A stretch of DNA of 40,606 nt from Planctomycetaceae bacterium (lineage in GTDB: Bacteria > Planctomycetota > Planctomycetia > Pirellulales > Pirellulaceae). Shown piece after piece: positions 1 through 8,070 of the stretch. Numbering within the stretch: the stretch's first letter is position 1; the number at the start of each line of letters is the position of its first letter. Location of the stretch: contig SKKK01000525.1 of assembly GCA_007121535.1 (NCBI GenBank), forward strand, positions 1 to 40,606, written 5' to 3'. The position numbers and the translations under genes are program-made. A model generated the notes under the pieces. That model was not told the origin of the DNA and made no database searches. It saw only the letters and a list, made by a program, of their open reading frames with translations.

Positions 1-145
1 CGGCGGCTAGCGCGTGCCGCTCACCGGCGGCTAGCGCGTGTCGCTCACCGGCGGCTAGCGCGTGTCGCTCACCGGCGGCTAGCGCGTGTCGCTCACCGGC
101 GGCTAGCGCGTGTCGCTCACCGGCGGCTAGCGCCGTGCCGCTCAG
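1..145. repeat. Tandem array of a 24-bp GC-rich unit (6 copies)
   Basis: Five exact-length 24-bp units (1-24, 25-48, 49-72, 73-96, 97-120) and a sixth 25-bp unit (121-145) follow each other without spacers. The unit core is GGCGGCTAGCG followed by a GTGTCGCTCAC-like half. Units 2-5 are identical; the first has one base changed and the last has an extra C. The array runs off the left edge of the window. Single copies of the same unit occur at 20786-20811 and, in reverse orientation and degenerate, at 28933-29031, so this is a dispersed family that has locally amplified. No gene is seen in it. Confidence 0.95.
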
Positions 146-203
146 AAGACCCGACAGGAATTCCTTTGCCGGTCGTAAGGCATCTGGATCAAGGAGACCC
201 GGG

Positions 204-1094
204 ATGACGAGAGAAGCCATTTCAGAAACAAATCTGGCAGCGTGGCCGTTGCGACGAGGCAAAGTGCGCGATATCTACGATCTGGGGGACCGCTTGCTGA
301 TGGTCAGCACGGATCGCATTAGCGCGTTCGATTGGGTGCTGCCGACGCCCATTCCGGATAAGGGTCGAGTGCTCACGCAAATCAGCGCCTTCTGGTTCGA
401 CTTCTTAAGAACGGACAATCATCTGCTTTCGACAGAATTGGGCGAAGTCGTACTGCCGGACGAATCGGCTCGTCCTTCGCTGGAAGGACGTAGTATGATC
501 GTCAAAAAATGCCAAGTGATACCCATCGAATGTGTGGTTCGAGGCTACTTGGACGGCTCGGGCTGGAGAGAATATCAACAGAACGGTCAGGTCTGTGGTA
601 TCGGGCTTCCGACGGGTCTGCAACAGTGCTCGCAATTGGCCGAGCCCATTTTCACGCCGGCGACAAAAGAGGAAACGGGCCACGACGTCAACATTTCCTT
701 CGACCGGATGGTCCAAATCATCGGAAAGGATCTGTCGGAACAGCTTCGTGAACGAAGCATCGAAATCTATCTGCAGGGCGCTCAATTCGCGCGCTCGAAG
801 GGCATCCTGATCGCCGATACCAAGTTCGAATGGGGGTTGGTCGACGACCGTTTGATCCTGGTCGATGAAGTGATGACACCTGATAGCTCGCGGTTCTGGC
901 CGGCCGATCAATACCAGCCCGGCAAAGGGCAACCTTCGTTCGACAAGCAGTTTGTCCGCGACTATTTGACCGAAACCGGGTGGGACAAGAACAGTCCACC
1001 GCCCGAATTGCCGGAAGAAATCGTAGAAAAGACACGTGCCAAGTACATCGAAGCCTTCGAGCAATTGACGGGGCAGGCATTCGCTTGGAAGTAG
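204..1094 (+). CDS. purC: Phosphoribosylaminoimidazole-succinocarboxamide synthase (SAICAR synthetase)
   Basis: This enzyme joins CAIR and aspartate with ATP to give SAICAR in de novo purine synthesis in the cytoplasm. The 296-residue product has both SAICAR synthetase signatures: VIPIECVVRGYLDGSG near residue 105 and LIADTKFEWG near residue 205. The N-terminal RRGKVRDIYDLGDRLLMVST stretch is the nucleotide-binding start of the family. Length fits the long bacterial type. The start is placed at ATG 204 because AAGGAG lies at 191-196; the open frame further upstream only translates the tandem repeat. It stands alone here: the next gene is an unrelated acetyltransferase, with a dispersed repeat between them. 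Confidence 0.95.
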   Translation: MTREAISETNLAAWPLRRGKVRDIYDLGDRLLMVSTDRISAFDWVLPTPIPDKGRVLTQISAFWFDFLRTDNHLLSTELGEVVLPDESARPSLEGRSMIVKKCQVIPIECVVRGYLDGSGWREYQQNGQVCGIGLPTGLQQCSQLAEPIFTPATKEETGHDVNISFDRMVQIIGKDLSEQLRERSIEIYLQGAQFARSKGILIADTKFEWGLVDDRLILVDEVMTPDSSRFWPADQYQPGKGQPSFDKQFVRDYLTETGWDKNSPPPELPEEIVEKTRAKYIEAFEQLTGQAFAWK

Positions 1095-1098
1095 CTCG

Positions 1099-1146
1099 AC
1101 CCCTCCCGCCCGATTCCACCAAGAAATACCTGGCCGGGTGCTTAGC
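1099..1146 (-). repeat. Outer half of the dispersed TAAGCAC palindromic element
   Basis: Read on the minus strand this is TAAGCACCCGGCCAGGTATT followed by TCTTGGTGGAATCGGGCG. It matches the outer flank of the full-length elements at 20613-20733 and 34911-35020, but the 21/31/21 palindrome is absent. It lies directly between the purC stop and the acetyltransferase start. Its translation creates a false N-terminal extension for the downstream gene. Confidence 0.85.
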
Positions 1147-1147
1147 A

Positions 1148-2161
1148 ATGACTGATCCGAGTGGCCTGGACATCGATGTCAGCGATTTGTCGGGTCAGCA
1201 AGCCGATGCGTGGTTTCGCCGGATGGCTTTCCAGGCGGATGCTAACGGTCCGGGCAATGCGGCCCCCGTGAAACTCTCGAACCCGAGGGAGTTGGTCGGG
1301 CGATGGCTGGGATTGCGAGCCCATCGAACGGGTTGCTGCGGTGGTGTCGTCGCCGCCCGAATCCATCGGGATGGTACAGCCGAAGTCGTTGTGCCCGAAT
1401 GTGGCGGACGGTTCGATCCGCCGTTGGTCACCATATTATTGGACCACACGGCGACTCAATTGGCCCATCGAGGGGTCCGACTGGCCGTGATCTATTTACC
1501 CAACAAAGCCGAATCACTTCTGGCTTGCTCGCGATCGGCCGGATTTCGACGATCGGGAGATTTGCTGGTTCTTAGCCGATCCGTGGGTGACGATTGCCTG
1601 TCATCTCCGCCGAGAAATTCGAGAGATTGGACTTGGGAACCTTGTGTATTCGGCCAGGGGCAAGATCTGCCCATCATCTTCGAACGCACGTTGATCGGAT
1701 CTCGAGACTTCCCGAATCTTCCGCATGTCGGCTCGATCGAATCGATGCTGGAGCGATTCGCCGAGGTGGGATGCGACGATACCCCGATGTGGTACCTGGC
1801 GCGATACCGCGAGAATTTGGCCGGTTGCCTGTTGATGACGGCACGCCGGGATTGCCAAGTTGCTGACTTGCAGTACGTCGGTTTGGCGCCCGAGTATCGA
1901 GGTCGGGGTGGTGGCCGAATCATGGTGCGATACGCCCTGGACGTCATGGGGAATTACGGGGTCGCCACAGTGGTGGTCGGCGTGCATGCTGAAAACGATC
2001 CGGCGATCGCCATTTACGCCTCGATGGGCTTCGATCCGGCGTTTCGACGGGCTGTGTTCTTTCGGCAACTGGCGGCAAACCAGGATGGGAGGGACGTTCA
2101 CGGAGACAGCGTCTGCAGCCGCTCGTGCGAAGCATCGCAGGGGCCGGTTCCCGGCGAATGA
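1148..2161 (+). CDS. GNAT-family N-acetyltransferase, tandem two-domain form
   Basis: A 337-residue predicted acetyl-CoA-dependent N-acetyltransferase; the substrate is unknown. The C-terminal half (about 175-330) has the GNAT acetyl-CoA motif A as VGLAPEYRGRGGGRIMVRYA, followed by a motif-B-like stretch ending NDPAIAIYASMGF. The N-terminal half (about 1-160) looks like a second, degenerate GNAT fold, with IHRDGTAEVVVPECGG and a terminal SAGFRRSGDLLVLSR but no clear RGxG loop. ATG 1148 is chosen because the longer frame from 980 overlaps purC and runs through a dispersed repeat. No strong Shine-Dalgarno is visible. The repeat between it and purC argues against a tight operon. Confidence 0.8.
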   Translation: MTDPSGLDIDVSDLSGQQADAWFRRMAFQADANGPGNAAPVKLSNPRELVGRWLGLRAHRTGCCGGVVAARIHRDGTAEVVVPECGGRFDPPLVTILLDHTATQLAHRGVRLAVIYLPNKAESLLACSRSAGFRRSGDLLVLSRSVGDDCLSSPPRNSRDWTWEPCVFGQGQDLPIIFERTLIGSRDFPNLPHVGSIESMLERFAEVGCDDTPMWYLARYRENLAGCLLMTARRDCQVADLQYVGLAPEYRGRGGGRIMVRYALDVMGNYGVATVVVGVHAENDPAIAIYASMGFDPAFRRAVFFRQLAANQDGRDVHGDSVCSRSCEASQGPVPGE

Positions 2162-2399
2162 ATCCCGGCCCTTTTTCCTCGGCCGTAGCTTAACCCTTGT
2201 GGCACTTGAGTTTACGAATCGGACGCCGCAGCCACCTGGGATGATCTGCCGTCTTGTCTGACATTTTTTCCACTAGGTGGGCCGATCTTTTTCTGCGGCT
2301 TGGCTTTCGCGACGAGCCAAAAATGTTAAGATTTTCCGGTGGTACAGCGGCGTTGAGGGGATCGTTCGAGAAATTCTTCGCGGACCTTGCAAGATCGAT

Positions 2400-2427
2400 T
2401 TGACAGCAGTGCTAGCACACGTAAAAT
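2400..2427 (+). promoter_or_regulatory. Sigma70-type promoter for dnaA
   Basis: TTGACA at 2400-2405 matches the -35 consensus exactly and TAAAAT at 2422-2427 matches the -10 in five of six positions, with a 16-bp spacer. The spacer carries the palindrome TGCTAGCA. Transcription would begin near 2434, leaving a leader of about 165 nt before dnaA. The rest of the 2162-2599 gap holds no convincing gene. Only one near-match to a DnaA box is seen, TTTTCCACT near 2266. Confidence 0.6.
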
Positions 2428-2599
2428 CGGGGCTCTTTGCTGGTGCTGGAGCCAGCAGGTGCCGACCGGCGGTCGTGTCGGCAGGGTCGTTCAGAAGGAA
2501 TCCCGTTACCATCCCCTTTGGTCGTCGGGGCAAGCTCGCGAGTGCTTGTCATCGATCCCGGAACGATTGTAGCGGTACGCGCAGAGGAAGCGTTTGAAC

Positions 2600-3994
2600 G
2601 TGAGCAAAAGCGATAAGGAAGTCGTTTCGGCCCTGCGAGCCGCTTTGGCCGAGAGCATCGGCAAAGAGCGTTTCGAATTGTGGTTCGGCAACGGCACACA
2701 GCTCGAGTTTCGCGACCAGACGTGCTTGGTCCTGGCACGAGACCAGTTTCTGATGGATCGCCTGCGATGCATGTTCCGGCAAGACCTGGAAGATCTGAGC
2801 ACTGCGATCCGTGGCAAAACGGTCACCGTCACCTTTCAGTTGATGGAGCCTACCAGCGCGGCGGCTGCTAAAAAGGAGACCACCGTCGCTGCCGTGCGGA
2901 CATCGGCAGGACCGGCGGTTCAACACGGCAAAGGCAATCGAGCCAGCGCTGCGGTCGGTCGCCGCCTGTTTACATTGGAAGACTATGTGGTCGGCCAAAC
3001 GAACCAGATGGGTTTCGCGGCGGCCCAGCAAGTCGTCCAGCAGCCGGGACGGATCACCCCCGTATTCTTGTACGGGCCGCCGGGTATCGGGAAGACGCAT
3101 CTGTTGGAAGGGATGTCGTCGGACATTCGCCGCCACCGGCGATTGCGGCGAGTGGTGATGCTGTCGTCCGAACAGTTTACCAGTTCGTTTTTGGAAGCGC
3201 TCCGCGGTTCCGGTCTCCCCAGTTTTCGGCGGAAGTACCGCGATGTCGAACTGCTGCTGATCGACGATTTGCAGTTTTTCAAAGGCAAGGCGGCGACGAT
3301 CGTCGAATTGCTGCATACGGTCGATTCGCTGCTTCGCCAGGGCAGACAGGTGGTTCTGAGCGCCGATCGATCTCCGGCGGAACTGGATGCGTTGGGTGGC
3401 GAATTGATCGGGCGGATCTCCAGCGGACTGGTATGCAATATCGATCCGGCCGACGAAACCACTCGGTTGGGCATTGCGCGACGGATGGCCGCCCAACACG
3501 ATCGGCCGATTCCCGACTCGGTCCTGAAATTGATCGCCGCCCAAGTCAGTGGTGATGCCCGACTGATCGCCGGTGCGCTGAATCGCTTGGTAGCGACCTC
3601 CGAGGCGTTGGGGCAGAAGATCGATCTGCGATTGGCGGAAACGGCGCTCGGCGATTTCTTTTGCATGACGCGGCGCGTGGTGCAACTGCAGGACATCCAA
3701 TCGGCCGTTTGCGACGTTTTCGGCATCGACGTCAAGAGCCTTCAATCGGGCCGCAAGTCGCGGGGATTGAGTCAACCGCGGATGCTGGCCATGTGGCTGG
3801 CTCGGAAGTACACCCGCGCCGCGTTCGTGGAAATCGGCGAATACTTCGGCCGCCGCAGCCACAGCACGGTGATCTCCGCTCAAAAGCAAGTCGATACCTG
3901 GGTGGCCGACGGCCGGAAGATTCAGCTCGGTTACGGCGATTGCGACGTCCGCGATGCCATCCGCCGCGTCGAATCCCGCCTGGGCGCCGGCTGA
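2600..3994 (+). CDS. dnaA: Chromosomal replication initiator protein DnaA
   Basis: A 464-residue DnaA-type AAA+ ATPase that would bind DnaA boxes and open the origin. Domain I is at about 1-85 and a short linker follows. The AAA+ core starts near 120 with FTLEDYVVGQTNQ; Walker A is GPPGIGKT near 160 and Walker B is LLLIDDLQFFKGK near 218. The DNA-binding domain IV is at about 355-450, with the signature RRSHSTVISAQKQVD. Usual DnaA has a D(H/Y)TTV core here, so this is a diverged member. GTG 2600 is preferred because GAGGAAG lies at 2584-2590; TTG 2594 is in frame but too close to that site. No dnaN, recF or gyrB follows, as is common in planctomycetes. A DnaA paralogue cannot be excluded. Confidence 0.85.
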   Translation: MSKSDKEVVSALRAALAESIGKERFELWFGNGTQLEFRDQTCLVLARDQFLMDRLRCMFRQDLEDLSTAIRGKTVTVTFQLMEPTSAAAAKKETTVAAVRTSAGPAVQHGKGNRASAAVGRRLFTLEDYVVGQTNQMGFAAAQQVVQQPGRITPVFLYGPPGIGKTHLLEGMSSDIRRHRRLRRVVMLSSEQFTSSFLEALRGSGLPSFRRKYRDVELLLIDDLQFFKGKAATIVELLHTVDSLLRQGRQVVLSADRSPAELDALGGELIGRISSGLVCNIDPADETTRLGIARRMAAQHDRPIPDSVLKLIAAQVSGDARLIAGALNRLVATSEALGQKIDLRLAETALGDFFCMTRRVVQLQDIQSAVCDVFGIDVKSLQSGRKSRGLSQPRMLAMWLARKYTRAAFVEIGEYFGRRSHSTVISAQKQVDTWVADGRKIQLGYGDCDVRDAIRRVESRLGAG

Positions 3995-4099
3995 GCCCCT
4001 CGGCCCCGATTTCTCGCCGCGTCGCGCGGTGGTATAATCCCGGAGCCTTGTGATCGAAACCTGCAGCGCAAGGGGCCGGAAGTCGTTTTCGGGCGGCAG

Positions 4100-4172
4100 G
4101 GGGTCGGGAGTCGTTTTCGGAGGAAGCACATTCCATGTGGTTAATCGTTATCCGAAAACGACTCCCGACCCC
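4100..4172. repeat. Dispersed palindromic element, 21/31/21 form
   Basis: Perfect 21-bp inverted arms at 4100-4120 and 4152-4172 (core GGGAGTCGTTTTCGG and its complement) enclose a 31-nt loop containing CATTCCATGTGG. A partial extra arm copy, AGTCGTTTTCGG, sits at 4081-4092. Two further copies with the same 31-nt loop length lie at 20613-20685 and 34952-35020. The transcript could form a long hairpin and may end dnaA transcription or shape the cstA leader. A TATAAT at 4033-4038 lies just before it, without a good -35. Confidence 0.92.
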
Positions 4173-4250
4173 GATCCGTTGGCCGACGCCCGTTGCGTCA
4201 TGTGTTTTGCCAGTGCTTCATGACCATCGATTGGAGTCGAGAGACTGCTG

Positions 4251-6134
4251 ATGAGTACGCTGATTGTCGCTGTGGTCGCCTTTGTCGGTTATCTGATCGC
4301 CTACCACACGTACGGCCGCTGGTTGGCCAGGAAGGTCTTTCGGCTGGACCCGGAAGCGGTGGTGCCCAGCGTCGAATGCCGGGACGACGTCGATTATTGT
4401 CCGACCAACCGGCAGGTCGTTTTCGGGCATCACTATACCAGCATCGCGGGCACTGGGCCGATTGTGGGGCCAGCGATCGCGGTACTCTGGGGTTGGTTGC
4501 CCGCCTTGTTGTGGGTGTTGTTCGGTTGCATCTTCATCGGCGCAGTGCATGATTTCGGGGCGCTGATCGTCTCGCTGCGCAATCGCGGCCAGACGGTCGG
4601 GGATATCGCCGGGCGGCTGATCGCGCCGCGAGTCCGATACCTGTTCCTGCTGATCCTGTTCTTCTCGCTCATGCTGGTGCTGGCCGTGTTCGGCTTGGTG
4701 ATCGCCACGATTTTCGACATGTATCCCGAATCGGTTTTTTCGGTGTGGTTCGCGATGCCCGTGGCGATCGCGATGGGATTCTGGGTCCATAAGTTCAACG
4801 GCAAACTGCTGCTTCCTTCGCTACTGGCGTTGGGTTTGATGTACCTGGCGGTGTACGTGGGCGTCTATATTTTCCCCTTCCCCAACGACTGGCTTCCCGG
4901 CGACAATCCTGTCGTGGTGTGGACGATCATCCTGTTGATCTACTGCTATGTGGCATCGGTCTTGCCGGTTTGGCTTTTGCTTCAGCCCCGCGATTATGTG
5001 AACAGCCACCAGTTGATCGTCGCGCTGGGATTGCTGGTGTTGGGGATTTTCGTAGCCGGACTGACGAACCAGGCGGACATCCACAGCGCGCCGGCGTTTG
5101 TGCCTGCCGATCAGCGGCCGGCGGGCGCGCCCCCGATCCTGCCGATCCTGTTCATCACGATCGCCTGTGGCGCGGTCAGCGGCTTTCATTGCCTTGTCAG
5201 CAGCGGGACCAGCAGCAAGCAGTTGGCCAACGAGAAGGACGCCCAGTTCGTCGGTTACGGGGCGATGTTGATGGAGGGCGTGCTGGCGGTTCTGGTGATC
5301 CTGGCCTGCTCGGCCGGCGTAGGGATGGGCAAGTACGTCAAGCAGCCCGTGCCCGATCGGCCTCATGTCCAGCACTACGTGCCCGAACTGGTGATGGTCG
5401 ACGGTCAGGCTCAGCAGTTGCAGGGTCGAGCCGCCTGGCTCGCTCGCTACGATCCGCAGGTCTCGTGGCAGCAGTTCGGCTTGCGACCCCAGTTGGCGGC
5501 ATTTGTCGACGGGGCCGGCAATCTGCTGGCCAGCTTGGGTGTGCCGCTGGAGTTCGGCATCGGCATCATCGCGGTGCTGGTCGCCAGTTTCGCCGCCACG
5601 ACGCTGGACACGGCGACTCGGCTGAACCGCTACGTCATCCAGGAGCTGGGGCAGGCGACTCGGCTGGCGCCCCTGACCAATAAGTTTGTGGCGACCGGTG
5701 TCGCCGTGGGACTTGGTTTGGTGATCGCCATGGTTCCGGCGCCCAACCAGCCTATGGGGACCGGCGGTTTGATTCTCTGGCCGCTGTTCGGGGCGACGAA
5801 CCAGTTGCTGGCCGGACTGGCGTTTCTGGTCACGTTTTTCTACCTGTGGCGTCGCGGTCGCGCGGTCTGGTTCCTGGTGGCTCCGATGGCCCTGATGCTG
5901 TTTGTGCCGGTCTGGGCGCTGCTGGTTCAGATGTTCCATCCCGAGATCGGCTGGCTGCAGCACGGCCAATACATGCTGTGTTTCATCGGGCTGGCCACGA
6001 TCGCGCTGCAGTTATGGATGGTCACCGAGGCGCTGCTGATGATCCCGCGGGCTCGTCGTGTGTTGGAACAGGCGTTACCGCCGCTGAAGCCGCGATCCGA
6101 TCTGGCTGCTGCGGCCGGCGGGCGGTCGTGTTGA
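4251..6134 (+). CDS. cstA: Carbon starvation protein CstA family transporter
   Basis: A 627-residue polytopic inner-membrane protein of the CstA family, whose studied members take up peptides or pyruvate. The family signature FGHHYTSIAGTGPIVGPAIA lies at about residues 60-79 and GAVHDFGALIVSLRNRG at about 98-114. Many hydrophobic segments span the whole length. SSGTSSKQLANEKDAQFVGY near 320 and the FAATTLDTATRLNRYVIQE segment near 450 are also typical of the family. It is followed 16 bp later by the DUF389 gene, so the two are probably cotranscribed. No CstA-associated sensor kinase is present. A weak GAGAG precedes ATG 4251. Confidence 0.92.
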   Translation: MSTLIVAVVAFVGYLIAYHTYGRWLARKVFRLDPEAVVPSVECRDDVDYCPTNRQVVFGHHYTSIAGTGPIVGPAIAVLWGWLPALLWVLFGCIFIGAVHDFGALIVSLRNRGQTVGDIAGRLIAPRVRYLFLLILFFSLMLVLAVFGLVIATIFDMYPESVFSVWFAMPVAIAMGFWVHKFNGKLLLPSLLALGLMYLAVYVGVYIFPFPNDWLPGDNPVVVWTIILLIYCYVASVLPVWLLLQPRDYVNSHQLIVALGLLVLGIFVAGLTNQADIHSAPAFVPADQRPAGAPPILPILFITIACGAVSGFHCLVSSGTSSKQLANEKDAQFVGYGAMLMEGVLAVLVILACSAGVGMGKYVKQPVPDRPHVQHYVPELVMVDGQAQQLQGRAAWLARYDPQVSWQQFGLRPQLAAFVDGAGNLLASLGVPLEFGIGIIAVLVASFAATTLDTATRLNRYVIQELGQATRLAPLTNKFVATGVAVGLGLVIAMVPAPNQPMGTGGLILWPLFGATNQLLAGLAFLVTFFYLWRRGRAVWFLVAPMALMLFVPVWALLVQMFHPEIGWLQHGQYMLCFIGLATIALQLWMVTEALLMIPRARRVLEQALPPLKPRSDLAAAAGGRSC

Positions 6135-6150
6135 GAGTCTCGGAGCTTCC

Positions 6151-8070
6151 ATGGTAGAAAGGCAAAGCACGCTTCGGATGGCACCGATCTATCTTCTGCG
6201 TGAAAGCGATGCGGACCAGCGTCCGCTGACGATGATCCGAGAGAAATTGGCCGGATTCTCGTGCCAGGACTTGGCCATCGATGGTCCCGTCGATCGCGTC
6301 TTGGCGGATGTGCCCGACGGCGCGGTGGTACTGACGTATTTGCGCGATACGACGATGACCGAAGTGGTGGCGCTGGCCGCCCAGCGGCATTGGAATCTGG
6401 CCGCCCTGCCGCATCCTCAGATGGTCAACATGCGGATCGGGTTCGGGGTGGCGAGACGCTTGGAGGACGCTCTATCGGATTTTCTGAACGATGCCGATCC
6501 CCATGCCGTCGATCTGCTGCGATGCAACGGGCGACCGGTCTTGAATTCCGTCGTGGTCGGGCATTCGGCCAGTCTGCTGCTGGGTTCGGATCGGAGCCTG
6601 AACGCCTGGCAGCGAGTGGTGCGGTTTTTTCGGGAATCGTGGCGAGTCCATGACATTCCTCCGCTGCCCGTGGACATCACTTCCGGCAAGAGCCAGTCCG
6701 TGAAGACGGCGGCGATGGGAGTCGTGGTGGTGCCTCACCAGCGAAATTCGTTGATCACCGGCGCGATCCAGCAGGAGAGCAGCGTGCAGGATGGCAAGCT
6801 GCACGCGCTGATTCTGGCGCCGGGCAGTTGGTTCGAAATGCTGTGGTTCTTGTTTAACCGGATCGTACCCCGCGGCGCATTCGGCAACAAACTGCCGCCC
6901 TTCGTCGGGCACATCAAGTCCGGTGTGCTGGCCATCGCGTCCAGTCGTCCGCTGCCGTGCCGCATCGATGGCGTCGCTTGCGAGGAGAACGAGCTGGCAT
7001 TCGAGATCCAGGTGGACGGGCTGTCGATCTATCCCGGCCGCCATCTGTCGTTGGAGGTCGACCGCTCGGACTCGAAAGAAGTGTTTCGCACCCAATCGCT
7101 GCCCAAGGGCGAATTGCGGACCGATTTGATCTCCCGGCCTTTGCCGTATCTGCGGCACGCGGCGACCGACGACTTCAAGGAACTGTACACGATCCTGCGA
7201 GAAAACGCGCGAACGTCGCCGATCTTCCTGACGTTGATGCTGTTGTCGGTAATGCTGGCGGCGCTGGGCTTGTACGCCAATTCCAGCCCGGTGATCATCG
7301 GGGCCATGATCCTGGCGCCGCTGATGTCGCCGATCGTGTCGCTGGCGATGGGGGTGTCCCGTCAGGATCGTTCGCTGATCGATGGCAGCCTGAAGACGCT
7401 GGTTAACGGAGTGTTACTGGGCGTTGCCTGTGCCGCGTTGCTGGCGTTGTGTCTGCCGCTGCGGTCGATGACCAGCGAGATCCAGGCGCGGGTGACGCCG
7501 AATCTGCTGGACCTGGGCGTCGCGGTGATTTCGGGTATTGCGGGCGCGTACGCGCATGCCCGCCAGGAGGTCGCTCGCAGCCTGGCGGGCGTCGCCATCG
7601 CCGTGGCGCTGGTCCCGCCGCTGGTCGTGGCGGGGATCGGACTGGGCTGGATGGATTGGCCGGTCTTCTTCGGCGCCGGGCTGCTGTTCCTGACGAACTT
7701 GGCGGGCATCCTGTTCGCTGCGGCGATCACCTTCTCGCTGCTGGGATTCGCTCCGCTGCGCCGCGCGCGTCAAGGCTTGATCCTGTCGCTGGTGATCGTT
7801 GCCGTGATCAGCGTGCCGCTGGCCGTCAGCTTCCAGCACATGGTCCGGGCTCAGCAAACCGTTCGCGCCCTGGAAGGTTGGCAGGTCGACGGTTTCGAGC
7901 TGAACGAGGTATCCGTCCAAGCCGGGTGGGAGATGCCGGTGATCCGCTGTCGACTGATCAGTTCGAAACGGATCGAGCCGGAAGATTGTGACGCCGTCTC
8001 GCGGGCCATCCGCCGCCGACTGGGACGACCCGTGCGAGTGGAATTCACGCTGGTCCACCGCGTGCCCTGA
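6151..8070 (+). CDS. DUF389 (TIGR00341-like) membrane protein with N-terminal lipid-kinase-like domain
   Basis: A 639-residue predicted inner-membrane protein of unknown function. Residues about 350-560 form the DUF389 domain: KELYTILRENARTSPIFLTL, then SSPVIIGAMILAPLMSPIVS and about six membrane helices. The N-terminal 330 residues resemble a degenerate diacylglycerol/lipid kinase (YegS type). ALILAPGSWFEMLWFLFN and the segment from SRPLPCRIDGVACEENELAF to LSIYPG match its C-terminal beta-domain, but I see no intact GGDGT nucleotide-binding loop. A soluble C-terminal tail of about 70 residues follows the helices. It is probably cotranscribed with cstA. Its stop abuts the stop of the convergent DUF1552 gene with no gap. 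Confidence 0.8.
   Translation: MVERQSTLRMAPIYLLRESDADQRPLTMIREKLAGFSCQDLAIDGPVDRVLADVPDGAVVLTYLRDTTMTEVVALAAQRHWNLAALPHPQMVNMRIGFGVARRLEDALSDFLNDADPHAVDLLRCNGRPVLNSVVVGHSASLLLGSDRSLNAWQRVVRFFRESWRVHDIPPLPVDITSGKSQSVKTAAMGVVVVPHQRNSLITGAIQQESSVQDGKLHALILAPGSWFEMLWFLFNRIVPRGAFGNKLPPFVGHIKSGVLAIASSRPLPCRIDGVACEENELAFEIQVDGLSIYPGRHLSLEVDRSDSKEVFRTQSLPKGELRTDLISRPLPYLRHAATDDFKELYTILRENARTSPIFLTLMLLSVMLAALGLYANSSPVIIGAMILAPLMSPIVSLAMGVSRQDRSLIDGSLKTLVNGVLLGVACAALLALCLPLRSMTSEIQARVTPNLLDLGVAVISGIAGAYAHARQEVARSLAGVAIAVALVPPLVVAGIGLGWMDWPVFFGAGLLFLTNLAGILFAAAITFSLLGFAPLRRARQGLILSLVIVAVISVPLAVSFQHMVRAQQTVRALEGWQVDGFELNEVSVQAGWEMPVIRCRLISSKRIEPEDCDAVSRAIRRRLGRPVRVEFTLVHRVP

Noticed and set aside
1-145. 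CRISPR array or tRNA-like repeat
   Set aside because: The units are contiguous and identical, without spacers, and do not fold as a tRNA.
405-1148. A minus-strand gene opposite purC
   Set aside because: It starts in a dispersed repeat and is antisense to purC, which has both family signatures.
2277-2597. A small gene upstream of dnaA
   Set aside because: It has no ribosome-binding site, covers the dnaA promoter and resembles no family I know.
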